A stretch of 64,000 nt of DNA from Blumeriella jaapii. Its lineage: Eukaryota; Ascomycota; Leotiomycetes; Helotiales; Drepanopezizaceae. Each line of letters begins with the position of its first letter. Positions within the stretch are counted from its first letter, which is position 1. Below the pieces are notes generated by a model that was not told where the DNA came from, did no database searches, and saw only the letters and a program-made list of their open reading frames with translations. The stretch spans positions 434,001-498,000 of the forward strand of contig VWND01000095.1 of assembly GCA_009599575.1 (NCBI GenBank), written 5' to 3'. This document shows positions 49,831 through 61,400 of this stretch, piece by piece. The position numbers were made by a program, and so were the translations under genes.

Positions 49831-50000
49831 GAGCTTGAATACGAAGTCGAAAAATTGATCGCCTGTCGAATACAGCGGAAGACTCTTCAGTACAGAGCTT
49901 TTTGGGTAGGCTTAGATGAAGATCTTACGTGGTACCCCGCGTCTGACTTTATGTACGCTCCTCTGAAAGTGCGCGACTTTCATTTGGCGCATAAGGAGCT
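49831..50000 (+). other. Chromodomain-like module at the Pol C-terminus of A5
   Basis: The segment runs from YEVEKLIACRIQRKTLQYRA through FWVGLDEDLTWYPASDF to APLKVRDFH. The order YxVEKIL-like strand, aromatic FWVG, DEDLTWYP and a closing helix matches the chromodomain found after integrase in chromoviruses, where it binds methylated histone H3 and steers integration into heterochromatin. The aromatic positions Y, W and W are all present. It lies in the last open piece of pol. The domain call rests on pattern reading, not a profile search. Confidence 0.75.
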
Positions 50001-50118
50001 CTCCGGTTCTCCTGCAAAACTTGTAGACTGGCTGAAGGCGTATTCCGAAGGTTTGGATTCGTACGATCACTTGGATAGCGACGTACCAATGGATAAAAGC
50101 TCGAGGCGCGCTTTTTTC

Positions 50119-50132
50119 GGACGGGGGGGTAG
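50119..50132 (+). other. Polypurine tract of A5
   Basis: GGACGGGGGGGTAG directly before the 3' LTR. It would prime plus-strand DNA synthesis. In the ancestral frame seen in A3 and A4 it also codes the last residues and the stop of Pol (TAG at 50130). Confidence 0.75.
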
Positions 50133-50399
50133 TGTGACGATTCACTCGTTTGCTCCTCGCGTCATCCCAGCAACTACGTATAGTTGCAAGCTCCCTGGTC
50201 TTCTGGTGGGTTTCCTATCAACTGTGGAGACTATCATGTATATAAGGCTCTTTCCCTTTAGCAACCTTTGCCTTCTGCAGTTGTTGATTTTAAGTGAATA
50301 TCTTTGTTGTTACAGAACCAAAGGCTCGTTTCTTATACCATGTGAACACGGCGACCAGTTGACTGATTTCCCAGCCCTTCGACTGATTAGATCGTTACA
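50133..50399 (+). repeat. A5 3' LTR
   Basis: A 267-bp LTR starting TGTGACGATTC and ending CGTTACA. Followed by ACCAG and the resumed A4 pol. Confidence 0.95.
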
Positions 50400-53300
50400 A
50401 CCAGCTTAACAAAACTTATTTCGAATAAACCTTCTTTCGAATTTCTTTCCCCGGAATACAAAAACTTCGAATACGTGTTTTTTAAGGCCGCCAGTAACGA
50501 GCTAGCTTTTTACCGGCCCTACGACCACAAAATCGAGCTTATTATAAATAAAAAAAAGCTGAAATACACTTTTTTATACAAAATATCGATTCCAAAGCTC
50601 GAAATTATCAAAACTTATTTACAAAATAATTTTAACAAAAGTTTTATCGAACTTTTCACCGTTTTTTTCGCTACTCCAATGCTTTTCGCCAAAAAACCCG
50701 ACGGTTTACTGCGTTTTTGTATCGATTATCGAATTTTCAATAATATTATTCGTAAAAATCGCTATTTTTTCCCTTTTATCGATAAAACCTTTGCTCGTTT
50801 TTCGAAAGCGCGAATTTTTACGAAGCTCGATATTCGTTAAGCTTTTTATAAAATTCGAATAAATCCCGTTAATAAAAAACTAACGACGTTTCGTACGCGT
50901 TACGGCGTTTATAAATGCAAAATGCTATTTTTTAGCTTTATTAATAAACCCGCAATTTATCAACGCTATATAAACGACGTTTTTTTCGATTATTTAAACG
51001 ATTTTTATATTATATATTTAAATAATATTTTTATTTATTCGTCCGATTTTTTAAAATACGCTATATACGTTCGCAAAATGCTTCAAAAGCTCGCTAACGC
51101 TGAATTATAGGCCGATATTCGGAAATTTAAATTCAACGTTATTCGGACCCGTTACTTAAATTTTATTATTTCGATTGAAAGCCTAAAAATAAACCCAGAA
51201 AAAATCTCCGTAATCGCCTACTCAAAGCCTTTTATTATTGTAAAAGATATATAAAGCTTTTTTGGTTTTTGTAACTTTTACCGACGTTTTATTCGAAACT
51301 ACGATATAATTATAAAGCTTTTGGTTTATTTAATTAAAGCTAACGTTTTTTATAATTTTACTTTTGAATATCAGAAGAATTTCGATTTTTTTATACTAGC
51401 TTTTTACTACTGCATCAGTTTTATAATATTATAGGCAAAACCTTTTTTGCATATTAAAAACTGACGCTTCCGACGGCGTAATAGCCTTTATGCTTTCGCA
51501 ATTTCATAATAACGATTAACTTCCAATCGTTTATTTTAGCAAAACTATAGCCTTCGCAAAGCTAAACTACGTCGTACACGATAAAAAGATGCTTACAATC
51601 GTAAGATTTTTAAGCAATTTTCGTACTGAATTAGCTAGCTTAGTTTATCAGATTAAAATAATTACTAATTATAAGATTTTAAAATATTTTATAATTTTCA
51701 AACTCTTAAACGCTCGACAAATACGCTAGGCCGAATTTTTCGCCGATTACAACTTTCTTATTACGTATAAACCAAATAAACATAATTCTCTGGCTGACGC
51801 ATTAATACGTCGTACGAGCGAATTCGATTGCTAAAACTCTTTTAAACGCATTCAGCGCCTGCAAACCCTTTTTCGAGCCGATTAAATTAACCACCGCTTT
51901 TTAATTAAAAAACTTCGATCTTTTACGACTTTCGAAACAGCTGTTTTTATTATTAAAATAGCTGATTTTTTTTTCGTATTTCGTGTCGTTGACCAGCTTT
52001 TCCACGCTAATCGCATAGCTAGCAGCCTGATAACTTTTCGAAAAAAAGCTATACGAAACGCTACGAAAAAAACGACGCTAATAATATTTCGTATATATTT
52101 AAACGCGACCTGCTGTTATATCACGGTCGCTTAATAATATCAGACGTCGATTACTTTCGCTTGGCTTTTATACGAAAAATGCACGATCAGATTTTTATCG
52201 CTTATCCTAGCGTTTGCAAAACTACGCAATTGCTTTCGGACTAATATTATTAACGAGGTATAATAGCTTTCGTAAAACAATACTGTCGCAACTGCTACGT
52301 TTATCGAAAAAGTTTTATTTTAAAAAATAAGCGCCCCGGCTTTTTTAGCTTTTTTCTGTTTTTAACCATTTTTAGAAACACGTTATAATAAACTTTTGCA
52401 ATTTTAATAAAAACAAACACGGTTACGATAACGTATTCGTAATAATAAATCGCTTTTTCAAATAAGCTATTTCGATTTTCTGTCACAAAAATATCGACGC
52501 TCGAAGCTTCGCTAAATTATATATATTCTACGTATACAAGTATTTTGGCCTTTTAAAAAGTATTATTAGCGATCGTGGCTTTTAATATTGGTTTACTTTC
52601 TGATTTAAATTAAATAAAATATTCGATACGCAACTAAAGCTTTCGACAGCCGCTTATTCTGAAACCGACGGTCAAACCGAAATTTACAACTAATATTTGC
52701 AAAAACGCTTTCGACTTTTCGTAAACTTTTATTAAAACGATTAAAACGAATTTTTTTTAATAATAGATTTCGCTTAAATAATCCTTTTTTACGAAAGTCT
52801 AAATAACCTTTTATTTTTTGAAATTGTATACGATTAAATTTCTTATATTAATTAAAACTAAAAACTCGATATTTCCTTTTTTTTTAATTTCTTATATAAG
52901 CTGAACGCAAACGAAGCTCGTGCGTACGCTCGCCGCTATTACGACGCCTGAAATCTCGCTAAATCGCATTTTTAATAAATCTACGACAAAATAAAAAAAA
53001 ATACGAATAAATTTCGCCGCGCGATCGATTTTAACGTTAACGATTACGTATAATTCGATATGCGTCTATTTCCGACCTTCCGGCCTTTTCGCAAGCTCGA
53101 TAATTTTATAAACGGCTTTTTCAAAATTATAGCCAAAATTTTCGATAACGCTTTTAAGCTAGATCTTTTTAATATTATAAACGTACATCCAGTTTTTTAC
53201 GCTAATCGATTGCGTAAAACAGCTGACGACGCGCTTTCAGATCAGATTAATTTAGCCTTTAAATTTATTAATATAATTAATAAGCTTAAATACGAAATCG

Positions 53301-53584
53301 AAAAATTAATCGCTTGTCGAGTGCAGCGGAAAACCTTTTAATATAAAACTTTTTAAGTAAACTTAAATAAAAATTTTACGTAATATTCCGCGTTTGATTT
53401 TATATACGCTTTTTTAAAAATGCGCGATTTTCATTTGGCGTATAAAAAGCTTTCCGGTTTTTCTGCAAAACTTATAAACTGGCTGAAAGCGTATTCCGAA
53501 GGTTTGGATTCGTACGATTATTTGGATAGCGACGTACCAATAAATAAAAGCTCGAGAGCGCGCTTTTTTCGGACGGAAAAATAA
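50400..53584 (+). pseudogene. pol: A4 pol relic, distal part (RT, RNase H, integrase, chromodomain)
   Basis: This resumes A4 after A5. RT is at about 50475-51110, with a 121-codon open piece ending FTKLDIR and the YLNN box. RNase H is at about 51250-51800, integrase about 52180-53050, and the chromodomain-like end about 53280-53450. The frame ends in TAA four bases before the LTR start, following an RFFRTEK-like tail, which supports the ancestral pol ending. Stops are mostly of CAA-to-TAA type. Confidence 0.86.
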
Positions 53585-53852
53585 TATAACGATTCACTTT
53601 TTTGCTATCTCGTATATTATTCCAGCAATTACGTATAATTGCAAGCTCCTTGGTCTTTTGATAGGTCTTCCATCAATTGTAAAAACTATTTATATATATA
53701 AGACTTTTTCTTTTTAGCAATTTCTGCTTTTTGCAATTGTTAATTCTAAGTGAATATCTTTATTACAGAACCACAGGCTCGTTTCTCATATTATATGAAC
53801 ACGGCGACCAGTTGACTGATCTTTCAGCCCTTCGATTGATTAGATCGTCACA
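53585..53852 (+). repeat. A4 3' LTR
   Basis: A 268-bp LTR starting TATAACGATTC and ending TCGTCACA. It is followed by GAATG and the B2 3' LTR. Confidence 0.92.
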
Positions 53853-53855
53853 GAA

Positions 53856-54122
53856 TGTAAAACGATAATATTTTGTATTAATAAAAATTAATAGTTTTAG
53901 CTAAGATCGAAGCATAAACCCTTTCGAAACCCCCTGCCATTAACTATCTTCAACAGGTATAAAAGCAAAGCACCCCTTTAAATAATATTATAAGCACGCA
54001 ATTTAATTTATATTTTTATTCATTTTTTTTTTCCTTTTTTCAGTTTTTTCTAGGGATTCCCTAGACTATTTTACCCACCGATATATGGCCGTATCAGTCT
54101 GGTTTTCCTATCTACTTTTACA
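53856..54122 (+). repeat. B2 3' LTR
   Basis: A 267-bp LTR from TGTAAAACGAT to TTTTACA. Its first two bases are shared with the GAATG target duplicate of A4 (53853-53857). It is followed by CTAC and the resumed A3 sequence. Confidence 0.92.
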
Positions 54123-56014
54123 CTACGGAAATCTTTTCTGGATCTACTTTTAGATTTTTAATTAAAATAATAAAGCTTAAATAACGGATCCGAATAACGT
54201 TAAATTCAGATTTTCGAATATCGGCCTGTAATCCAGCGTCAGCGAGCTTTTGAAACATTTTGCGAAAATATATAGCGTGTTTTAAAAGATCGGACGAATA
54301 AATAAAAATATTATTTAAATATATAATACAAAAATCGTTTAAATAATCGAAAAAAACGTCGTTGATATAACGTTAATAAATTGCGGATTTATTAATAAAG
54401 CCAAAAGATAGCATTTTGCATTTATAAGCGCCGTAACGCGTACGAAACGTCGTCAGTTTTTTATTAGCGGAGTTTATTCGAATTTTATAAAAAGCTTAAC
54501 GAATATCGAATTTTGTAAAAATTCGCGCTTTCGAAAAACAAATAAAAATCTTATCGATAAAAAAAAAAAAGTAGCGATTTTTACGAATAATATTATTAAA
54601 AGCTCGATAATCGATATAAAAACGTAATAAACCGTCGGGTTTTTTTGCGAAAAGCATTAAAACAGCGAAAAAAACGATAAAAGGTTCGATAAAGCTTTTG
54701 TTAAAATTATTTTGCAAATAAGTTTTAATAATCTCGAGCTTTAAAATCGATATTTTATATAAAAAAGTGTATTTCAGCTTTTTTTTATTTATAATAAATT
54801 CGATTTTATGGTCGTAAGGCCGGTGAAAGGCTAGCTCGTTATTGGCGGCTTTAGAAAACACGTGTTCGAAATTTTTGTATTTCGGAGAAAAAAATTCGAA
54901 AAAAGGTTTATTCGAAATTAGCTTTGCTAAGCTGATTAAAAAAGTCGAAATCGATATTTTATTAATTTTAAAACGTTCGAAAAAACTGTAAAATTAGGTT
55001 TTGAAAAAAGTGTTATACGTAAAGTCGTTTAATATTCTGTCGATTTCGTATAAAAAAATTAAAAACATTTTAACTGCTTTTTTTCTGAAAATCAGCTTAA
55101 AAGCGTATATAATAATTTAGCAAATGGAAATTAAATAAGCAGTAAATTAGAAAATTCGTTTTCGAATTAATCGTTTAAGAAATTTAAAAAATAGCTTGTT
55201 TAAACTATCGATTATATTAAGCTGAAAAGCTATCGCGGCGAAAACTTTTCTTCGGTTTTTAATATAACTGTTTTTCGTAAAACAAAGAAGCTGTTTTAAA
55301 GAAAAAAAAAAAAAAAAAAAAATAATAATAAAAAAGAAATCGTTAGCCTGAAAAAATAATAATATAATTTCTTGTATTATTTCATTAGCGTCGCTATCGA
55401 AATTAGCATCGCGAATGAAATTCGACCTTTTCGCGCTTCGCATAGCGTCGTAAATCTGCCATAATTAATTAAAGTTTTTATTACGTTTTATAACGTCGTT
55501 TTAATAGCGAAATTAAATCTTTCGGAAATATAAATAAAAGATTTTAATACAACGAACGTAAAAGATTATAAAAAAGTAAGATTTCGGCCAATAAAGCTTG
55601 CGTTTATTACAATTTAGTAAAACTTAATATTCGGCCAATCAAGCTTTTTTTAAAATTATATTATAATTTCCGAAGTTAATAATTAAAAAAAAAGTAAACG
55701 ATTGTATTCGATTATTAATAATAAAATTAAAAGACGTAATATAATTAAATAGCTACAAGTTTTATTATATCTTTTTACAAAAAAAAAAGCCGGGAAAAAT
55801 TAAATCAAAAGTTTTAAAAAAAAAAAAAAAATTTTAATCAGCGCCGAATCGATTAACGCATAACCGTTCGTTTTAAAATCGGCGAGCGCTTTTATTTTAT
55901 ACGAAAAGCCATTTTTAATAAATATAACGGAAATTATTAATAAATCGCTATTAAAAAGCTTTCGAACGTTAAAATAACGCATATCGCGCAATACGCCTAA
56001 AAAAAAGATTTTGC
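54123..56014 (-). pseudogene. pol: A3 pol relic, proximal part (protease, linker, RT)
   Basis: This continues A3 after B2. RT lies at about 54180-54860 with a 121-codon open piece (54861 to 54496) that includes KKPDG and ends in FTKFDIR. The active-site box is YLNN at 54321-54310. The protease is at about 55800-55960, where the DSGA loop reads DFKT. The 5' end of the segment touches the gag terminal TAA at 56017-56015. The first four bases (CTAC) are the B2 target duplicate. Confidence 0.86.
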
Positions 56015-56067
56015 TTAGGCCTGGGCGTTTTTTCGATTAGCGGAAAAGTTTTTAATTTTTTCGTATG

Positions 56068-56262
56068 TGTGGGAATACCCATAGGGGTCACGTGGGATCA
56101 GGTGATGCGGGATCACAGTTGTAGGTGCGCAGCGCTAGCGCCCGCTAGCGCTCGCACATCTACCCCATATTCTTACACCAGCTAGACCCAGTAGAATAAA
56201 TACAGTTTCAATCCGATTTACTACGACTAGTCGTATCTGTATCACCATTTGTGATACCAACA
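56068..56262 (+). repeat. E 5' LTR
   Basis: A 195-bp LTR from TGTGGGAATACC to GATACCAACA. It includes the GC-rich hairpin at 56131-56152 and CACGTGGGATC near 56090. Confidence 0.93.
56131..56152. repeat. Perfect GC-rich inverted repeat in E 5' LTR
   Basis: AGCGCTAGC and GCTAGCGCT are perfect complements separated by GCCC. Outer TGCG and CGCA can extend the stem past a single unpaired C. The same 22 bases recur unchanged in the 3' LTR (61926-61947). Its role is unknown; a fold-back in LTR RNA or a cruciform is possible. Confidence 0.8.
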
Positions 56263-56599
56263 CTGATTAATGGTTAAATTCACTTTTAACCACAGATTCG
56301 CAAGGTTTAATAGAAAAGGCAAGTTTAAGAGATTTTGTTATGCAAAACGACTTTTTTTTCCGATCTGCGCTAAAGGCTATTAATTTCCTTTTGTTATGCA
56401 AAACGACTAAGAAAAAGAAAAGGTAGCTAAAGTCAGATTTGATAATTTCTACTTGATTATGTTTTATTAACACCGCTGTTCGGCGAGTTTTACGATTTCG
56501 AAAAGAAATTCTAGAAACTAAGCAGCAATACAAGCAAACGCCCCACCTACCAATTTGTTGCAGCCTATATTTTGCGATAATTACTAATCAAAAACAATT

Positions 56600-58435
56600 A
56601 AAAACGCCACTAATTTAACTACCGCCATTAATTACGAAGTACCGGATCTCAAATACAAATCGCTCCATTATCAAAAACAAACATTTAAAATAATTCCGAT
56701 ACTTGCATATATTAAATACGATGTCGAAGATTAGGGTAAAAAGGTGGATCCAGCAACGTCTTCCGAAAAGGCTTTAAATAGGCATATTGCGTTTTGCTGC
56801 GAAGTTTACAAAACAGATAACAGACTAGATCTATTTTACGAGCTATTACAAACTATTCGGAAAAACTTTGAAAAATAGACCTTCGATACGTTTGCAAAAT
56901 CTAATTTCCGAGCTTAAAAAGAATTCCGCGAAACCTGCTTAATCGCAGGCCTTTTTATAAGATTTGTAGCAGAAATCTTATACGCGGCAATAATTTAAGC
57001 TCGATTAAAGTCAAATGAAATCGAATAGACTTTTGCTTTGCAGAAAAAAAGAATTCGGTTGCGTATTAAATACGACGAAATATTCCGAAAATATGATCGC
57101 AAAGTTAAAAAACCAAGTGGGCTATTATCTGACAAAGCAAAAAAAGGTTCCGATACTTTTGCACAGCCGGTAGGATCTTAGTATAACCCCAGAAACCAGA
57201 ACCCTGAAGGTACCGGTCGCAATAACCCATATGGCTCGTACGATCTATAACGCAATATCGAAGTTAAAGAATTCTTTTAATACCAGCCCGAACATTAACG
57301 AAAGTATCGCATATACGTTCGACCAGAGCAGTTTTACCCAAAGCTGCAATTCCCGGCCCTATTTTATACGCAAATTCCCGATTATTTTCGTCAAATTGGA
57401 AATATTTCCAAGGTTTATAATAATAAAAAGAAAAAATATGGAGGTGCGAAATACGAGATTCTGAACGACAAATTAAATATTTTTTATAAGAATTGTTTAA
57501 AACTTGAAATTTAGCAAAAAAACGAAATTGGCTACGCAATTGTTTTCTTATTTATGCTGAAGGACGACGCCCACGACTTTTATATAATTAAATTGTACGG
57601 CCAGAACTACGAGTTTTGGACTATAATTGCCTTGATGAAAAAGCAGTTCGAAGTTTTCGAATTCGCCCAGAAATACCTCGAAAAGTAGCGATTTATAAGT
57701 TTATTTCGTATAACTTTCATGCCTAAAAACGCTATCAAAACCAAGTCCGAATATTTTTTAATTATAGCCAAAAAGCTAGTGATAATTTAGCGTAATTTGA
57801 CTTTCGAATATTATACAAACAAGGCATTTCGCGACGTATTAATAAGTGCAGTTAAGAATATGCCAGAATGCGCGTATGCGCAGTACAACCCAGCAAAGTC
57901 TTTTACTGCTTTTTTTAATACAGTTGAAAAGTTTTATGTCGGTTATTTTAAAATTAAACCCAGCTTCCGAAGCTTACTTATATCAGACCGGCATTTTTTA
58001 AGATAAGGACGAAAACACCGGTAGTATATGAAAGGACTTATCGGGCGCATATTACACCGATCGCGAATATAAAAGCAATGGAGAAAACAAAGGTCGAAAA
58101 GGTTTATACCGAGAAGGGTACAAGGCTTTTTTTCCGTGGCAATCCGAAAAAGAACCGGCCCAAACCGTAAAAAGCTTTGTTATATATGCAAAAAGCCAAA
58201 CTATTGGTCCATTTAATATACGCTAAAAGAGCGAAAAGCAGCCTACGAAGCCTGGAAGTACGAATTTCACCATTTTACAAGCGTTGATTATACTTTTGCC
58301 GAATATCGCTAGTTTTTAATTGAAATTAAAGGCGAAAGCGTGTCGGAGGCCAGCGGGAAGCGTAAAAAATTAACAATCATCAGCGGCCGCAATTCAATTC
58401 ACGATTAAATTAAAAGCAATTGACGGCCAATAATT
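56600..58435 (+). pseudogene. gag: E gag relic
   Basis: Gag of a fungal copia element. One frame runs from about 56600 to 58010 with TAA stops that fit CAA. Blocks VDPATSSEKALNRHIAF, YGGAKYEILNDKLNIFYKNC (57437-57496) and LKDDAHDFY match the general layout of copia Gags. The 57797-58006 piece (EYYTNKAFRDVLISAVKN) is the capsid end. At about 58150-58270 KLCYICKKPNYWS is a C-x2-C zinc-knuckle remnant followed by LKERKAAYEAW. The start codon is not clear. Pol begins near 58437 in another frame. Confidence 0.75.
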
Positions 58436-58436
58436 A

Positions 58437-61400
58437 ATGAATAATTTACGTAATTACGCTACGTATTACGCGTATACGAGTGAAAACCTATATTTACTTT
58501 CTCCGACCATTATCTTTTTCGATCAATTTGTATTCGAACGCTATTTTTTCTACAAATTTCAAAGTTTCATTCCAGATACAGGAGCAGCGAAGGTTTTTAT
58601 TGCAAAAAAACGACAAGCCGAAGCTTTGCAAAAGTTGCTTCCTACTCTTTTGCATATAAATCGATTTGAAAGCAAAATCAAAATCAAATTTAGCGACAAC
58701 ACAACGAAAATTACCGGTTCCATAGATATAACGATATCGCTAAAGTTAATCATCTTTCATTTAGTCAACGTGGATACGCTATTTTTAATTTCTTTCCAAG
58801 ATTTCGATCGTTTGAAAATGTATTATAACAACCTGTTCGATATTTTTATTCAGGGCCAAAGAAAGATTTCAGTTATTCGCAAATAGGGCCATTCGTTTTT
58901 AATGTTATATACGGAGAAAGTTATTTTGGCCTATTTAACAATTACAGAATTACGTTAAATACATCGCCGATTCGGATATCCTTCCGCGGCGCGCCTTGCA
59001 AAAATGCTTGATTTATCCGGCCACGAAAACGTTTTTTTTAAAGCTTTAAAAACAATTGAAAAGTTTTGTTATCAGTGCCAAATATACGGCGCAAACCCTG
59101 GCAAATACAAATTTACTTTAAAAAACGATTAAAAATTCAACTATTTTATTATTATTAATATAATATACCTGAATAAAGGCTTAGTATTATACGTTATCGA
59201 TTTTGCAATCTTATTTAATTCGGCAGCGTTTTTTAAGAATATAATCGCATTTGAAATTTTCAATCAATTGCGGAAATATTAAATAAATACGTATTTAAAA
59301 CCTTTCGATATTATTATATACGATTCAAATACTAATTTTAACGCAAAAAAGTTTAAAAAACTAGTAAAAGCAATATCAATTACTATTAAGCAAATGCTCA
59401 CCGAAGCATATAATAGTATAGGAAAAGTTAAGCGCTATTATTATACGCTGCGACGTATTTATAAAATTATTACAGCTGAATTTAAAAAAACCGGTATTTT
59501 TTAAAAAACAACGTTTGCAAATGGTTCTGAAAGCTATTAACGATACAACCGGTCCAGCAGATTTTATTCCAATTTTATTTGTATTCGGCGCTTACTTCCG
59601 CATTTACGAAAATGACCCCCTTTTTGCAAACATTGCAAAGCGAAAGGAAGCTGTACGCAAAGGAATGGCGGAAGTCCGCCGATTGCAAGCAATTCGCCAG
59701 GTGCAAAATGCATTTTATACGCGCAATAGCCCGAATACATTCGAAACGCTAGACTTGCCTTTTTAATCGCAAGTTCGTGTATGGCGCGAAGGGATAAGCA
59801 ACGAGAAAGCTTAATAAAAAGGCCTTTATACTTTTTTCGTAATTAAAAGATAAACGTGCACCGTTTAAATCAAAGAAAAAGCAGTTCAGTTAAGAATAAC
59901 AATTGTAAAGCTATATAATTAGAAACTTTCGGAAAACGACGAACCGGAATTTGATAAAAAAAAACCCTACGCCCTTCCGAGCGCACAAAATCAGGAAAAC
60001 CTCCCAAAACCCTTAAACGGCGAACCAGCAAACGGCGAACCAGCAGAATCACGTCGTATAGGCCGAATAAGAAAAGCTCTACGCAAATACGACGATATAT
60101 GCTTTAAGCAGCTGATTACTAAGATTTTTTGCGAAGAGTTCAGTACGTTTCTGACGCATAAAGAAAAATCAGACCGGGAGCTTTCAGCCAGATTGCGCGC
60201 TTCTGGGGTAATTACAACGGAAGGCGAAGCGTTTGAGAACTTTCAACGTCGTAAGATCGAAGGTTTACTAGCTATAGGAGTATTCGAATTTATATAATAC
60301 GATTCAGTTTAACATAATGGCGTGCGAGTCTTCGGATCACGTTTAGTAAATAAAGTAAAGGCGAAGAAAACCTTTATCCCGTTCGAAAAGTCAAGATTTG
60401 TAATATAAGCCTTTCTGGACCAAAGCAAGAAAGTTATATTAACGCAATCACCCATAATTCAGCGTTCGAGCCAAAGATTAATTACTGCTCTGGCCCTTTC
60501 GCTGCTGCAACGAGAAATACACCTGTATTTACGAAATATCATTTAGGCTTATATATAGAGTAAATAACCGCTAAACCGGCTAATTCTGGCAAAACTACCA
60601 AAGGAAATGGCCTATTTGTATCCCGAAGGCACGATTATGCGGGTTAAAAAGGCGTTGTATGAAATTTTAGAAGCAGGAACATTTTGATAAATAATATATT
60701 ATATTTATTACAAAAAAAAGCTGTCGGCCGTTACGTTAACTTACGATTTCTGCCTGCTAATTATTATTAAAAAAGACGTTTTTGGGCTAATTGGGATGCA
60801 AACGGACGATATATACTTTTTTGGTGACGAACGTTTTATTGCAAAAAAAAAAAGCTAAGCTGGAAAAGGCCAAATTAACGGCAAAACTAATGGATAAGCT
60901 TACAATTTCGTATAATTTAGCTTTCAACGGATGCGTTTTGATTTTAAAAAGCGATTATATGACTTTTATACAAAAAAACCAGGGCAAGAATCTGAAGCTT
61001 GTTTTAAACAACCCAGACACTCAAATGTAAAAATACGCCAGCCAGAAAGCTTTAGAGGCTTATATTGCGTTAATTTGCCAATCAGAAGCCATATTCGCGT
61101 TGTTTACGGCTGCGTAATTTAAAAGCCTAGGCTAAAAGGAGATTGTCGAGCTGAACAAACGAATAAAATGGATAATGGATAATCAGGGCCGAGGATTGAC
61201 TTATATACCCTTCGATCTGAATCGTATAAAATTGTACGTTTTTATAAACGGCTCGTTTGCTAACAACGAAGATTTAAATAGCCAGATTGGTTACGTTATC
61301 GCTATTAGCAATAAAGATATTTTATTCGAAAACGACGATTTTTTCATGCAAGGCAACGTTATATATTTCAGCTTTATCAAAAGCCGACGTGTCATAAAAA

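Larger units (their letters stand above)
45862..50132 (+). pseudogene. pol: A5 pol (PR-RT-RNaseH-IN-chromodomain), five RIP-type stops
   Basis: Pol stays in a single frame throughout. Protease 45889-46330 has ALADSGANGYALID and the downstream VILGRAWL. A linker follows. RT is at 47030-47700 with FTKLDIRQAFH and YLDD at 47566-47577. RNase H is at 47960-48360 with ETDASDG and GKHNPLADALTRR. Integrase is at 48715-49620 with H-x6-H and C-x2-C, then MDFC, ISDRGPQ and TDGQTEIYN holding the D, D and E, then VGDYVWLD. The chromodomain-like end is at 49831-50000. Stops: TAA at 46087, 46741, 47635, 48790 and 49240; CAA survives for 47635 in A4 and for 48790 in A3. A missing AAA near 47245 leaves FAKPDG where the sisters have FAKKPDG. 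A 2-bp loss near 50104 moves the frame past the normal TAG at 50130 and into the LTR. Confidence 0.9.
43997..50399 (+). mobile_element. A5: best-preserved chromovirus (family A), innermost insertion
   Basis: A 6403-bp element with 267-bp LTRs and the ACCAG target duplication (43992-43996, 50400-50404). The base composition is clearly GC-richer than everything around it. Gag is in frame 2 and Pol in frame 1 of the window, so Pol would need a -1 shift or equivalent. Three nonsense codons in gag and five in pol all fit CAA/CAG-to-TAA/TAG, and three of them are still CAA in a sister copy. It has two private deletions: one Lys codon in RT (near 47245) and two bases near 50104 that remove the proper pol stop. 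It retains the gag ATG, protease DSGA, RT YLDD and the integrase Asp and Glu residues. Confidence 0.96.
41026..53852 (+). mobile_element. A4: chromovirus (family A) split by A5, inserted in B2
   Basis: The element's own sequence is 41026-43996 and 50405-53852, about 6419 bp. Flanks are GAATG at 41021-41025 and 53853-53857. A5 entered its pol in the linker before RT, with ACCAG duplicated (43992-43996 and 50400-50404); the empty site is visible in A1 at 4916-4920 (ATTAG). The gag start is ATA, RT reads YLNN (51015-51026), and CAA at 51084-51086 survives where A5 has TAA at 47635. Confidence 0.94.
30041..54122 (+). mobile_element. B2: long Ty3/gypsy element in A3, host of A4
   Basis: The element's own sequence is 30041-41025 and 53858-54122, about 11.25 kb. 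Its LTRs are 267 bp each and its flanks are CTAC (30037-30040 and 54123-54126); the empty site is seen in A2 at 16230-16233 (CCAC). The order is LTR, leader, gag, protease-RT-RNaseH-integrase, spacer, unidentified 3' reading region, LTR. A4 entered exactly at the start of the 3' LTR, so the GAATG duplicate includes the LTR's first TG. B2 is the most complete copy of family B here, and the only one with both LTRs in view. Confidence 0.93.

Noticed and set aside
56131..56152. Reading the E LTR hairpin as a bacterial-type terminator
   Set aside because: The setting is eukaryotic and the stem is not followed by a U tract; it is reported only as an inverted repeat.
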